A DNA stretch of 64,000 nt from Candidatus Scalindua sp. SCAELEC01 (GTDB lineage: Bacteria; Planctomycetota; Brocadiia; Brocadiales; Scalinduaceae): assembly GCA_004282745.1 (NCBI GenBank), contig SHMT01000022.1, positions 1 to 64,000 on the forward strand, given 5' to 3'. This document shows positions 7,494 to 16,826 of this stretch, piece after piece. The notes under the pieces were generated by a model. It was not told the origin of the DNA. It searched no databases and saw only the letters and a list, made by a program, of their open reading frames with translations. The stretch's first letter is position 1, and every line of letters begins with the position of its first letter. Made by a program: the position numbers and the translations under genes.

Positions 7494-8771
7494 ATGACCT
7501 ATCCGGTACATCATTTTAAATATGTAACTGTTGCAACATTATTAGCGTCTATACTCTTTTTGACTACTCACGTGTTAATTGCTCAGGAAGAGAAAAAGGC
7601 CAAAACTGTTAATCTCGAAGAATGTATTACAATAGCGTTTGAAAATAATTTACAACTAGCTGCTGAAAGAAACAGGTTAGGCACCGCCGAGGCTGACCGC
7701 ATTAAGTCGTCATTGTTTTTCCCTTCAAATCCTAAATTAATTAGTAAGGTTGGACAAAGAGATGGGCCTGATGGAGCAAAAACTACCGATTATATGATTA
7801 GATTGTCTCAGGAATTTCAGGTTTTTGGTCAGAGACGAAAACGAATAAACGTATCAAATAAACTGATTGAAAGGGTAAAATCTGAAATTTCTGATGTAGA
7901 AAGAAACGTTATTGCAAAGGTCAAGACTAGTTTTTACGAGGCGTTAACGACCTTAGAAATTGTGAAACTTCGTGAATATGTCGAAAGTATATTTGAAAAG
8001 ATATGGGATGCTACCAGGGAGCGATTTAAAGCCGGCGCAATATCCGCATTGGAACGCAATTCAATACAAATAGGTTATGGGCAGGCAAGACAACAGCTCC
8101 TTACCGCAAAGAGCAACTATCAGAACAGTCTCTTAAATTTGAAACTCCTTCTGGGGATGTCTAAGGAGGAACCATTAGATATTGAGGGTAAACTGTCTTA
8201 TGAGAAGTTGCAGACAAGTATGGAAGACATTTTGGAATCTGCCTATAAGATAAGGCCTGACCTGAAGGTAGTAGAGCTTGAGAAAGAACGGGCGTCTCGG
8301 GAAATATCATTACGAAAGGCAGAGAGGGTTCCGAACCCAAGCCTTTCAGGTTTCTTCAGCAGAGAAGAAAGAACGGATGATATCATCGGCGGATTTGTAT
8401 CTGTATCCATACCGGTCTGGGATAGAAAACAGTCCGAACTTAAAAGGGCACGAACTGCGAAAGGTACGGCAAGCATAAATATAAGAAATAAGCGACTGGT
8501 GATACAAAAGGAAGTGGCTGCTGCATATCGTACTTTTATAGCCGCAAAAGGCGGTATAGCAATCTATACTGATGAAATTGTACCGAAGGTCGACGAAAGC
8601 CTGAAGCTAAACGAAATATCATATAAAAAAGGCAAAATTGATTTTATCGGGTTCCTTACGGTACAAAAAAATCTTCTAGAGGCCAGAGCTGAATATTTAA
8701 ACGCATTGCTTGATTACAACACTGCCATTATTAACCTGGAGACCGTTTCGGGAGTGAAGTTAATGCCCTAA
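7494..8771 (+). CDS. TolC-family outer-membrane channel (CzcC/CusC type)
   Basis: 425 residues: a signal peptide up to about residue 30 (ending VLIAQ), then the two-repeat helical pattern of outer-membrane efflux proteins. The repeat starts are visible as LEECITIAFENNLQLAAERN near residue 40 and DILESAYKIRPDLKVVELEKE near 245. Periodic Ala/Glu/Lys helices make up the periplasmic barrel. It forms the exit duct of an RND tripartite pump with the next two genes. The length is typical for the CzcC branch. AAGAGG precedes the ATG. Confidence 0.9.
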   Translation: MTYPVHHFKYVTVATLLASILFLTTHVLIAQEEKKAKTVNLEECITIAFENNLQLAAERNRLGTAEADRIKSSLFFPSNPKLISKVGQRDGPDGAKTTDYMIRLSQEFQVFGQRRKRINVSNKLIERVKSEISDVERNVIAKVKTSFYEALTTLEIVKLREYVESIFEKIWDATRERFKAGAISALERNSIQIGYGQARQQLLTAKSNYQNSLLNLKLLLGMSKEEPLDIEGKLSYEKLQTSMEDILESAYKIRPDLKVVELEKERASREISLRKAERVPNPSLSGFFSREERTDDIIGGFVSVSIPVWDRKQSELKRARTAKGTASINIRNKRLVIQKEVAAAYRTFIAAKGGIAIYTDEIVPKVDESLKLNEISYKKGKIDFIGFLTVQKNLLEARAEYLNALLDYNTAIINLETVSGVKLMP

Positions 8772-8875
8772 TTGAGGGGGTCAAACAAAAAAGGTATCAT
8801 CATAAATTTTAAAAAGTCGGAAATGTATTAGATATTTTCCTGCCAGAGGTGTGGGTAAATGAGGTAAAAAAAATT

Positions 8876-10084
8876 ATGAGTATTCGATTATTGGGAATGT
8901 TAATTGTGTGGTTGCTGCTTTTTTCTCAGGTTTCATGCAAGAAGCCAGCAACAGGAGTTACAGGCACTGAGGAACATGGCGAACATGCTCACGAGGAGCA
9001 TCACGAGGGAGAACATACCGAAGAGCAAAGAGTACAAATTTCGCCAGAAGAAATGGAGGAGTTTGATGTAGCAGTCGCAGAAGCGCTTCCCGGAAAGCTA
9101 TATATCACCTTGGGCTTGCCGGGTGAGGTTGCTTATGACCCAGACAGATTTGTGCACATTGTACCTCGGGTTCCAGGCATTGTACGTGGAGTTCTCAAAA
9201 AGTCAGGTGATACGGTGCTGAAAGGTGACGTCATGGCAGTTATCGATAGCAGAGAATTTGCATCTGCTAAATCAAGTTATCTTGCAGGCATTGAAACAGT
9301 TTCCCTCGCCGAAGCGACGTATGATCGCGAAAAAAATCTATGGGATAAGAATATTTCCTCGGAACGCGAATATATGGATGTACAGACAAATCTGGCAAAA
9401 GCCCGGATTCAGCTTCATGAATCGGAACATCAACTCATGTCTATGGGTTTTTCGAAAGAATATGTAAAGGAACTCAAGCATGGTACAGAAGACATTTGCC
9501 GCTTCGAAATAACATCACCGTTCAGCGGAACCGTTATCAACAAGCATATTACACTGGGTGAAAAGGTGAATGACGAAATACCGGTGTTTACGGTTGCAGA
9601 CATCAGTACTGTCTGGGTTTATTTAACGGTCTACCAGAAAGACCTGGAATCAGTTCGTGTTGGTCAAACTGTTACCATACGAGAACAACAAGGTCAACAC
9701 CGTACTCAATCCAGGATTGATTATGTCACTCCCTTTGTGGAAGAATCCACACGTACCGCAACTGCTCGAATCATTTTGAATAACTCTGAAGGTGATTGGC
9801 GTCCAGGCGCCTTCGTAACGGGCGAGGTTATTATCGATGAATTTGAAGTGGAAATTGCAGTGCCTCGTACCGCATTGTTAGTTGTTCAGGAAAAAAATGT
9901 TATTTTTGTCAAGACCGAAGACGGGTTTGTACCACGCCCGGTAACTCTCGGTCGACAGGACGAAGCAAACCGAGAGATATTATCGGGTCTGGACAGGGGA
10001 GAACCGTACATTAGCAAAGGCGGATTTACGCTTAAGTCGGAACTGGGAAGAAGCCGTCTTGAAGGGGGTGGACATGGACATTAA
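8876..10084 (+). CDS. RND periplasmic adaptor lipoprotein, His-rich (CusB/CzcB type)
   Basis: 402 residues from the ATG at 8876, preferred over the upstream GTG at 8849 because it places the signal peptide at the N-terminus and has GAGGT before it. The peptide ends in a lipobox (FSQVSC, Cys21), so the protein is lipid-anchored. Residues about 27-50 are a His/Glu-rich metal-binding-like linker (HGEHAHEEHHEGEH). Then come barrel-sandwich (lipoyl-like), helical hairpin and beta-barrel regions, including SPFSGTVINKHITLGEKV, and a C-terminal membrane-proximal domain. It couples the pump to the channel. The free His-rich tail resembles CzcB more than CusB. Confidence 0.9.
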   Translation: MSIRLLGMLIVWLLLFSQVSCKKPATGVTGTEEHGEHAHEEHHEGEHTEEQRVQISPEEMEEFDVAVAEALPGKLYITLGLPGEVAYDPDRFVHIVPRVPGIVRGVLKKSGDTVLKGDVMAVIDSREFASAKSSYLAGIETVSLAEATYDREKNLWDKNISSEREYMDVQTNLAKARIQLHESEHQLMSMGFSKEYVKELKHGTEDICRFEITSPFSGTVINKHITLGEKVNDEIPVFTVADISTVWVYLTVYQKDLESVRVGQTVTIREQQGQHRTQSRIDYVTPFVEESTRTATARIILNNSEGDWRPGAFVTGEVIIDEFEVEIAVPRTALLVVQEKNVIFVKTEDGFVPRPVTLGRQDEANREILSGLDRGEPYISKGGFTLKSELGRSRLEGGGHGH

Positions 10085-10102
10085 AACATTGGGGAGATTG
10101 AC

Positions 10103-13100
10103 ATGGAACGATTAATTGATTTTTCTCTCAAAAATCGGCTGTTGATGATTGTTCTTACTATAATAGTCATTGCCGGTGGATACTACAGCTACAGGAAGCT
10201 TCCCGTTGATGCCTTTCCGGATGTTTCTCCGAACCTGGTGCAGGTATTTACAATCACTGAAGGTTTGGCCCCGCAGGAAGTAGAGAAATACGTCACCTTT
10301 CCTGTCGAGATGGCCATGACCGGGCTGCCCGGACTGGAGAAGATTAGGAGTGTTTCCAACTTTGGACTCTCCGTGGTGAATATATATTTCGAGGATGGTA
10401 TGGACATCTATTTCTACCGTCAGGTAGTAAACGAACGATTGCAGGAAGCCCGTGATCAGATCCCGGAAGGATTTGGCGAACCGGGAATGGGACCCATATC
10501 TACGGGCATGGGTCTGGTCCTCTTTTATTATCTGGAAGATACAACGGGAAAATACTCCCTTGAGGAACTCCGCACCATTCAGGATTGGGTAATCAAATTA
10601 AACCTGCAGACCGTGCCGGGTGTAACGGAGGTGTTGGGTATAGGTGGATATGAAAGGCAATATCATGTCGTTGTCCAACCTGAAAGTTTGCTGCGCTACA
10701 ATGTCACTCTCCAGGAAATTATAGGACGTGTAGAGGCCAATAATCTTACCGTTGGTGCACAATTCATCGAGAAAAATCGTGAAGAATTCATCGTACGTTC
10801 CGTGGGACTGGCCGATGGAATTGATGACCTTCAAAGAATTATTATTAAAACGGTAGATGGCCGTCCAGTATATCTCAATAATATCGCCGATATTCAGATT
10901 GGAGGAGCAGTTAGACGCGGTCTGGAGACAAGAAACGGGCAAGGAGAAGTGATCGCAGGTATGGTTATCAAGTTATTCGGAACAAATGCCTCGACGGTAA
11001 TCGGACGTGTGGAAGAAAAGATAAAGGAGATAAATAAATTCCTGCCTGATGGTATTCGAATTGTTCCTTATTACCAACAGAAAGATATCGTGGAGGCATC
11101 AGTCAGTACCGTGAGAAACGCCTTAATACAAGGCATTGTACTGGTAGCCCTCGTCTTGCTTGTTTTCATGGGTGGTCTTCGCCCCAGTCTCGTGGTTGCC
11201 TTAGCTATTCCCTTTTCCGTCATGTTTGCGTGTATTGCCATGTATTACTACAATCTTTCAGCAAACTTAATGTCTCTTGGAGGGCTTGCAATTGCCATTG
11301 GCATGATGGTAGATGGTACCATTGTTATGGTAGAAAATGTGGACCGTCATCTTCGGGAAGCAGCTCCAAATGAGTCGAGGATACACGTGGTAGCCCGAGC
11401 GTGCAAAGAAGTTGCCCGCCCTATTACGTTTGCCATATTTATTATTGTCATTGTCTTTTTGCCCCTGTTCACCCTCCAGGGAGTTGAGGGCAAGACTTTC
11501 AAACCACTGGCTTATACTGTCTCCCTGGCAATGTTGGGTTCGCTGGTTTTTGCTATACTAATGGCTCCTCTCTTGAGCAGTTATTTAATGCGCAGGCCTA
11601 GATCAAAGAAAGGCAAAAAGGAAGGGAGTGAATCGTTAGTGGTAAAGATATTGCTGATCCCTTATCGACCACTGGTCGTATTTTTTATTCACAATCGCCT
11701 TTATGCAGTTATTCTGGCAGTGGTGCTCCTTTTACTTGGTGGTTTAGTGTATCCCAGACTCGGTTCAGAATTTACCCCTAAGCTCAAGGAAGGGACTGTG
11801 GTCGTACGACTAACTATGGCCCCGTCAATCGCTTTAACAGAGAGTAAGCGTATGACCATGGTAGTAGAACGTAAATTACTCAACATACCGGAAATTAGAG
11901 AGGTGGTTACTCGAATTGGGAGGGGTGAAGTGGGTGCACATTCAGACCCGATCAATTCTGCTGAAATCTATGTGCTTCTGAAGCCAAAAAAAGAGTGGCG
12001 GAGAAAAGGAGATCAGGAATATATCGAGGAACTCATTAGGGAAGAACTCGGGGTAATGCCGGGTATTCTGAGTAACCTGACTCAGCCGATCGAGATGACC
12101 GTGGATGAGCTGTTGGAAGGGGTAAGAGCCGAACTGGCTATTAAACTATTCGGGCGTGATCTCGACACCTTGAAAAGCAAGGCCGATGAAATAGCCAGCG
12201 TAATACAAACGATTCGTGGAGCAACAGATGTTCAGGCAGACCAGGTCAGTGGCAAGCCACAGCTTCTCATTCGTCCTCAACGTGAAGCTATCGCCCGCTA
12301 CGGTATTAATCTGGAGGATGTACAGAAGGTGATCAAGGCTGCTGTGGGTGGTGAGATTGCTGGTCAGATTTTCGAAGGGATCCGTCGCTTTGATATATTA
12401 GTTCGCTACGACCAAGATGCACGAGGAACATATGACGATATTGCAAATCTATTGATTGCGGCCCCGGGTGGAAAAACGGTTCCACTGGCAGAACTGGCAG
12501 AGATAGAAGAAATAGTCGGTCCCAGGCAGATTATGCGGGAAGATACTCAACGATTTATTACGGTCCAGTGTAATGTTGTGGGCAGGGATATCGGTTCATT
12601 TGTGGAAGAGGCACAGCAGGCAATTGATGATACAGTGGATCTACCACCCGGTTATATCGTAACATGGGGTGGGCAATTTCGGCTTCAGCAGGAGGCAAAC
12701 AAACGATTTGCCGTGGTGATTCCAGCCACAATCCTTATCGTAAGCCTGTTATTATTCAGCAATTTTGGCTCACTCAAGAATACCCTTCTTATTCTTCTCA
12801 ATATTCCTCTGGCGCTGGTAGGAGGAATAATAGCCTTGTGGATAACAGGCCAAAACCTCTCCGTGCCAGCTTCAGTTGGTTTCATCGCGTTATTTGGAAT
12901 TGCACTTGAAAACGGCATGGTGTTGCTGACTTATTTAAAACAGCTCATCCGTGATGGCCTTTCAATAGATGAAGCCTCAATCAAGGGTGCATGCCTTCGA
13001 TTGCGACCGGTTTTGATGACAGCGGTAACCACTGCATTGGGACTTATACCCCTACTCCTTGCAACAGGTACGGGCAGTGATGTCCAAAGGCCGCTTGCCA

Positions 13101-13231
13101 CAGTAGTTGTCGGTGGATTGGTCACCTCTACAGCCTTGACACTCCTGGTTATACCAGCGCTTTTCAAATGGTTCTCTGTTCCATTAGAGACAGAAATATT
13201 ACGTAATAAAGAAGTAACCAAGAAAGGTTAA
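10103..13231 (+). CDS. Heavy-metal efflux RND pump (CzcA/CusA family)
   Basis: 1042 residues, the usual length. It has one N-terminal membrane segment (KNRLLMIVLTIIVIAGGYY), a large periplasmic domain with the family's PVDAFPDVSPNLVQV start, then TM2-6, a second periplasmic domain and TM8-12. The HME-RND signature in TM4 is present (GGLAIAIGMMVDGTIVMVEN), with the proton-relay Asp. It is the proton-driven inner-membrane pump of the operon, starting 18 bases after the adaptor with GGGGAG ahead of the ATG. Whether it exports Cu(I)/Ag(I) or Zn/Co/Cd cannot be fixed by eye. Confidence 0.95.
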   Translation: MERLIDFSLKNRLLMIVLTIIVIAGGYYSYRKLPVDAFPDVSPNLVQVFTITEGLAPQEVEKYVTFPVEMAMTGLPGLEKIRSVSNFGLSVVNIYFEDGMDIYFYRQVVNERLQEARDQIPEGFGEPGMGPISTGMGLVLFYYLEDTTGKYSLEELRTIQDWVIKLNLQTVPGVTEVLGIGGYERQYHVVVQPESLLRYNVTLQEIIGRVEANNLTVGAQFIEKNREEFIVRSVGLADGIDDLQRIIIKTVDGRPVYLNNIADIQIGGAVRRGLETRNGQGEVIAGMVIKLFGTNASTVIGRVEEKIKEINKFLPDGIRIVPYYQQKDIVEASVSTVRNALIQGIVLVALVLLVFMGGLRPSLVVALAIPFSVMFACIAMYYYNLSANLMSLGGLAIAIGMMVDGTIVMVENVDRHLREAAPNESRIHVVARACKEVARPITFAIFIIVIVFLPLFTLQGVEGKTFKPLAYTVSLAMLGSLVFAILMAPLLSSYLMRRPRSKKGKKEGSESLVVKILLIPYRPLVVFFIHNRLYAVILAVVLLLLGGLVYPRLGSEFTPKLKEGTVVVRLTMAPSIALTESKRMTMVVERKLLNIPEIREVVTRIGRGEVGAHSDPINSAEIYVLLKPKKEWRRKGDQEYIEELIREELGVMPGILSNLTQPIEMTVDELLEGVRAELAIKLFGRDLDTLKSKADEIASVIQTIRGATDVQADQVSGKPQLLIRPQREAIARYGINLEDVQKVIKAAVGGEIAGQIFEGIRRFDILVRYDQDARGTYDDIANLLIAAPGGKTVPLAELAEIEEIVGPRQIMREDTQRFITVQCNVVGRDIGSFVEEAQQAIDDTVDLPPGYIVTWGGQFRLQQEANKRFAVVIPATILIVSLLLFSNFGSLKNTLLILLNIPLALVGGIIALWITGQNLSVPASVGFIALFGIALENGMVLLTYLKQLIRDGLSIDEASIKGACLRLRPVLMTAVTTALGLIPLLLATGTGSDVQRPLATVVVGGLVTSTALTLLVIPALFKWFSVPLETEILRNKEVTKKG

Positions 13232-13401
13232 ATTTTGAGAACAGTTTTCTATCCATCTTACCGTAGTTGTATTTGCGTAGTTGCATAGCAGTCAAGACTT
13301 CGATATTTACAATTGATTTTATTGTGGTTTACCATTATATTCAACGTTTCTCATTTGTCTTTTTCACGCACAATTTACCGAGTAGTGCAATACAGCTTCT
13401 T

Positions 13402-14043
13402 ATGGAAAACTCAAAGCTGCTTCTTAAAATGTATGATCGATTATTTGAGGAGTTTGGCAGACAATACTGGTGGCCGGGAGAGAGTGACTTTGAAGTGGTA
13501 GTTGGTGCAATCCTCACTCAGAATACTAATTGGGGCAATGTCGTAAAGGCAATTAAGAACTTGAAGGATGCAAAAGTCTTTACCCCAAGGAAATTATATA
13601 AAATTGATAGAGACAGCCTTGCGGAGCTTATTAGGCCATCAGGCTATTTTAATGTCAAGGCCAAGAGGGTAAAAAATTTTATAGAATGGCTCTTCTTACA
13701 CTATAACGGTAGTTTATCAAAGATGCTGCTTCAGGACGTTGTTGTCTTACGCACACAACTCCTCTCCGTGAATGGAATCGGGAGAGAGACGGCAGATTCG
13801 ATCCTCCTCTATGCGGCTAATCAACCAACATTTGTTGTTGACGCTTACACGAAAAGGGTCCTTGTAAGACACGGCTTAATCTCTGAAGACTTTGATTATG
13901 AAAGTATTAAGATATTTTTTGAAGATCGCCTACCGAGAGATGTGACCCTTTACAATGAGTTTCACGCACTCTTGGTAAGGGTTGGGAACAATTATTGCAA
14001 ACCTAAGATGCAGTGTGAAGAGTGCCCGCTAAAAGGCATTTAA
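13402..14043 (+). CDS. Endonuclease III-like DNA glycosylase, HhH-GPD
   Basis: 213 residues from the ATG at 13402; the upstream extension is not protein-like. The N-terminus (WWPGESDFEVVVGAILTQNTNW) and the helix-hairpin-helix LLSVNGIGRETADSILLYA, followed by the catalytic Asp in VVDAYTKR, place it in the COG2231 branch of the Nth superfamily (base-excision repair). The C-terminal iron-sulphur motif shows only three cysteines (C-x5-C-x2-C), then PLKGI and the stop, exactly where the fourth cysteine would be expected. The cluster may therefore be lost or completed differently. It stands between the pump operon and pyrC. Confidence 0.85.
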   Translation: MENSKLLLKMYDRLFEEFGRQYWWPGESDFEVVVGAILTQNTNWGNVVKAIKNLKDAKVFTPRKLYKIDRDSLAELIRPSGYFNVKAKRVKNFIEWLFLHYNGSLSKMLLQDVVVLRTQLLSVNGIGRETADSILLYAANQPTFVVDAYTKRVLVRHGLISEDFDYESIKIFFEDRLPRDVTLYNEFHALLVRVGNNYCKPKMQCEECPLKGI

Positions 14044-14079
14044 CTATTTTCAGTGAAACGGTAACGAGGGACTTTGGAT

Positions 14080-15357
14080 ATGAAACATATGTTATTAAAG
14101 GGTGGACACGTAATTGATCCAGCAAACGACATGGACTTCGTTTCGGATGTTCTCATTTCAGGCGGCAAGATCTCTGCTTTGTCACCGAACATTAATTTGG
14201 AATTGAACGAAATGGAAACAGTTGATCTTTCTGGGAAGTTTGTGGTACCAGGCCTCATTGATTGCCACGTTCATCTAAGGGAACCGGGATATGAAGAGAA
14301 AGAGACTATTGAAACAGGTTCCCGATCGGCCGCAATGGGTGGTTTTACTACGATTATTTGCGAACCGAATACACGCCCTCCAATAGATACCATTGCTGCA
14401 GTTGAAGACCATGCGAGAAGGGTGGTAGACAAAGGGATGGTGAACATTTTTACAAAGGCCTGTATTACAAACGGGTCAAGAGGGGAGACCCTTACTGATA
14501 TGGAGAAACTGAGTAGCCATAGTAGTCTTGTCGCTTTCTCAGATGACGGTAATCCTGTTTTAAGAGAAGAGGTAATGGAGAGGTCCTTGCAACAAGCGGC
14601 AGCGAATGATAAACCGGTAAGCCCCCATTGTGAAGATTCTGCTTTCTTATCGGTAAAAGATGTTCCGAAAGAGGTACTAGGGTTTATTCCAAGAAATATT
14701 TTCGAAAATGAGTCTAATTTTGTCAAGCGAGACATCAAATGTGTTGAGGGTACCGGTTGCCATCTCCATTTCTCTCACATGAGCCTTAAGGAATCGCTAG
14801 ATTATATTGCCCCGCAGAAGGGGCAGGGGACCATTACGTGTGAGGCTACTCCTCATCACCTGCTGCTTGATAAAAACTATAGAGATGTTAATGGCGCCTT
14901 AACGGTTGTCAATCCTCCGCTTCGTTCTTATGAAGATGTACAGGCGATGAAGAGGGGATTGAGTGATGGTGTCGTAGACGTTATTGCATCTGATCACGCA
15001 CCTCACACTCTGGCGGATAAGAATTTGGGTGCTCCGGGTATCATTGGTCTTGAAACCACATTAGGAGTAGTAATTACCGAGCTTGTAAGACCAAACATAA
15101 TCTCCCTGCGAGATGCTGTCATGAAGATGTCGACAAACCCTGCCAGGATATTTAAGATACCTGGGGGAAGTTTATTGCCAGGGATGGATGCAAATGTTAC
15201 TATCATTGACATGGAAAAGGAGTGGGTGGTGAATGCAAATGCGTTTGAATCAAAGTCGAGGAATTGTCCTTTCGATGGGTGGAAATTGAAAGGGAAAGCG
15301 GTAATGACGATAGTGGCCGGTGAAATTGTGATGAGAGATGGTAAAATAGTTATTTAG
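14080..15357 (+). CDS. pyrC: Dihydroorotase
   Basis: 425 residues from the ATG at 14080 (a TTG at 14074 is possible; GAGGG lies 9 bases before the ATG). It is a class I-type amidohydrolase: the zinc motif DCHVHLREPG near residue 60, Asn/Pro loop CEPNTRPP, later His ligands in SPHCEDSA and HLHFSHMS, and the catalytic Asp in ASDHAPHT. It catalyses reversible cyclisation of N-carbamoyl-aspartate to dihydroorotate in pyrimidine synthesis. pyrE lies 6 kb away. Downstream genes for the NYN RNase and XerC follow closely on the same strand. Confidence 0.95.
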   Translation: MKHMLLKGGHVIDPANDMDFVSDVLISGGKISALSPNINLELNEMETVDLSGKFVVPGLIDCHVHLREPGYEEKETIETGSRSAAMGGFTTIICEPNTRPPIDTIAAVEDHARRVVDKGMVNIFTKACITNGSRGETLTDMEKLSSHSSLVAFSDDGNPVLREEVMERSLQQAAANDKPVSPHCEDSAFLSVKDVPKEVLGFIPRNIFENESNFVKRDIKCVEGTGCHLHFSHMSLKESLDYIAPQKGQGTITCEATPHHLLLDKNYRDVNGALTVVNPPLRSYEDVQAMKRGLSDGVVDVIASDHAPHTLADKNLGAPGIIGLETTLGVVITELVRPNIISLRDAVMKMSTNPARIFKIPGGSLLPGMDANVTIIDMEKEWVVNANAFESKSRNCPFDGWKLKGKAVMTIVAGEIVMRDGKIVI

Positions 15358-15394
15358 CGGTTGAACGAAAATTAGCGACTGGAGGGAGCTAATT

Positions 15395-15931
15395 TTGAAT
15401 GTAATTATTGATGGCTATAATATGATATTTGGTGTTCCGGAGTTAGGCGCCAATATTGATCAATGTGATACGGAGATATTACGGAATCGACTTCTTTCAC
15501 TCTTGGAACAATACAAAGAAAAAAGGAGGCATGAGTTAACCGTCGTATTTGATGGAAATTTTGGTGCCTCATCTACAACAAGTGTTTCCGGAATTGACGT
15601 TGTTTTTCCCAGAACCGGACTTGATGCTGATGAAGAGATAAAGAGTTTGGTTAGTAGCAGCAAGAACCCGAGGCACCTCATGGTGGTTACCGGTGACAGA
15701 AGTATAAGACAATTTGTGCGGAAATATGGGAGTAAGGTTGTTGGTCCAATGGAGTTTTTTAAAGCCATGCAAAGGAAAATTGATCGATTCCCTCAATCTG
15801 GACAGGGAAATAGTAACAAAATACGGGATGGTAAAGAGCCTATGAGTAAAATCATGGGGCCCTCGAAGACCGAATCTCAATATTGGCTGAAGGTGTTTTC
15901 CGAAGTAAAAGGGAAAGGCGTAGATGATTGA
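15395..15931 (+). CDS. NYN-domain (YacP/Rae1-like) ribonuclease
   Basis: 178 residues with a TTG start, supported by GGAGGG 7 bases upstream and by the family's N-terminus (VIIDGYNMIFG) beginning right there. PIN-like acidic residues are seen in IIDGYN, VVFDGNFG, DADEEI and VVTGDRSIR, the metal-binding set of YacP-type NYN nucleases. The C-terminal 40 residues are basic and likely disordered. The related Bacillus protein Rae1 cleaves mRNA on the ribosome; that role here is inference. The end overlaps the Xer recombinase gene by 8 bases, suggesting translational coupling. Confidence 0.85.
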   Translation: MNVIIDGYNMIFGVPELGANIDQCDTEILRNRLLSLLEQYKEKRRHELTVVFDGNFGASSTTSVSGIDVVFPRTGLDADEEIKSLVSSSKNPRHLMVVTGDRSIRQFVRKYGSKVVGPMEFFKAMQRKIDRFPQSGQGNSNKIRDGKEPMSKIMGPSKTESQYWLKVFSEVKGKGVDD

Positions 15932-16808
15932 AACGTTTGTTAACGACTTTATCAGGAAGCTTGAATATGAAAAGAACTCTTCAGCACATACGTTAAGGGC
16001 GTACGAAAAAGATCTTTCTCAATTTAATACATTCTTAAGGGATGAGAAATGTGAAGGATTAAGTGCGATTAATCATCTTACCTTAAGGAAGTATCTGGCC
16101 GTTTTTAGGACTTACAACTATTCAAAGAGAACAATTGCCAGGAAGCTGGCAGCCTTACGCTCGTTTTTTAAGTTCCTCAACTACGAGGGTATCCTTGACT
16201 CAAATCCGATTGAAACATTGAGAATTCCTAAGCAAACAAAGAAATTACCGAATTTCCTAGCCATTCAAGATGTTGATACCTTGATAAATACACCTGATAT
16301 ATCAAATTCAATGGGGTTGAGGGACAGGGCTATCTTGGAGACGTTGTATAGTACAGGAATGAGGGTAAGTGAATTAGTGAAGTTAGATGAAGAGGATGTT
16401 GATTTGTTGGGTGGGATGGTCAAAGTGCAAGGAAAGGGCAAGAAGGAGAGATTAGTGCCCATTGGTGGTTATGCCATCAGGGCGATAGAGGCGTATGCTC
16501 TTACAAAGATGAAAAAAAGAGCATATCAAAATACCCCACTGTTTCTCAACAAATATGGTGACCGCCTTACCTCGAGGAGTGTGGGACGTACCCTTGATAA
16601 ATATGTTAAAGTTTCAGGCGTTAAAGTCGGTACATCTCCCCATACCTTGCGGCATAGTTTTGCAACACATCTCTTGGATAAGGGGGCAGATCTCCGTTCG
16701 GTCCAGGAGTTACTCGGCCATTCCAATCTCTCTACCACACAGATTTATACTCATATAACGACAGAACGTTTACGGCAAGTTTACGAAAAAGCCCATCCTC
16801 GAGCGTGA
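15924..16808 (+). CDS. Tyrosine recombinase, XerC/XerD family
   Basis: 294 residues, the canonical Xer length. It has an N-terminal SAM-like DNA-binding domain (HTLRAYEKDLSQFNTFL) and a catalytic domain with the full set Arg147 (STGMRVSEL), Lys about 172 (GKGKKERLVPIG), His240-x-x-Arg243 (PHTLRHSF), His266 (LLGHSN) and Tyr275. It resolves chromosome dimers at dif together with a partner Xer. It is not an integron integrase: the extra IntI-specific helix between the second and third catalytic boxes is missing. So it is not the obvious source of the attC-like array near 30 kb. It is convergent with leuS, 18 bases apart. Confidence 0.93.
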   Translation: MIETFVNDFIRKLEYEKNSSAHTLRAYEKDLSQFNTFLRDEKCEGLSAINHLTLRKYLAVFRTYNYSKRTIARKLAALRSFFKFLNYEGILDSNPIETLRIPKQTKKLPNFLAIQDVDTLINTPDISNSMGLRDRAILETLYSTGMRVSELVKLDEEDVDLLGGMVKVQGKGKKERLVPIGGYAIRAIEAYALTKMKKRAYQNTPLFLNKYGDRLTSRSVGRTLDKYVKVSGVKVGTSPHTLRHSFATHLLDKGADLRSVQELLGHSNLSTTQIYTHITTERLRQVYEKAHPRA

Positions 16809-16826
16809 AAAGGGGTAGGTGATCCT

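Noticed and set aside
15924-16808. Xer recombinase as the integrase of the cassette array
   Set aside because: Motifs and length are those of XerC/D; the IntI-specific insert is absent and it lies 13 kb away in a housekeeping context.
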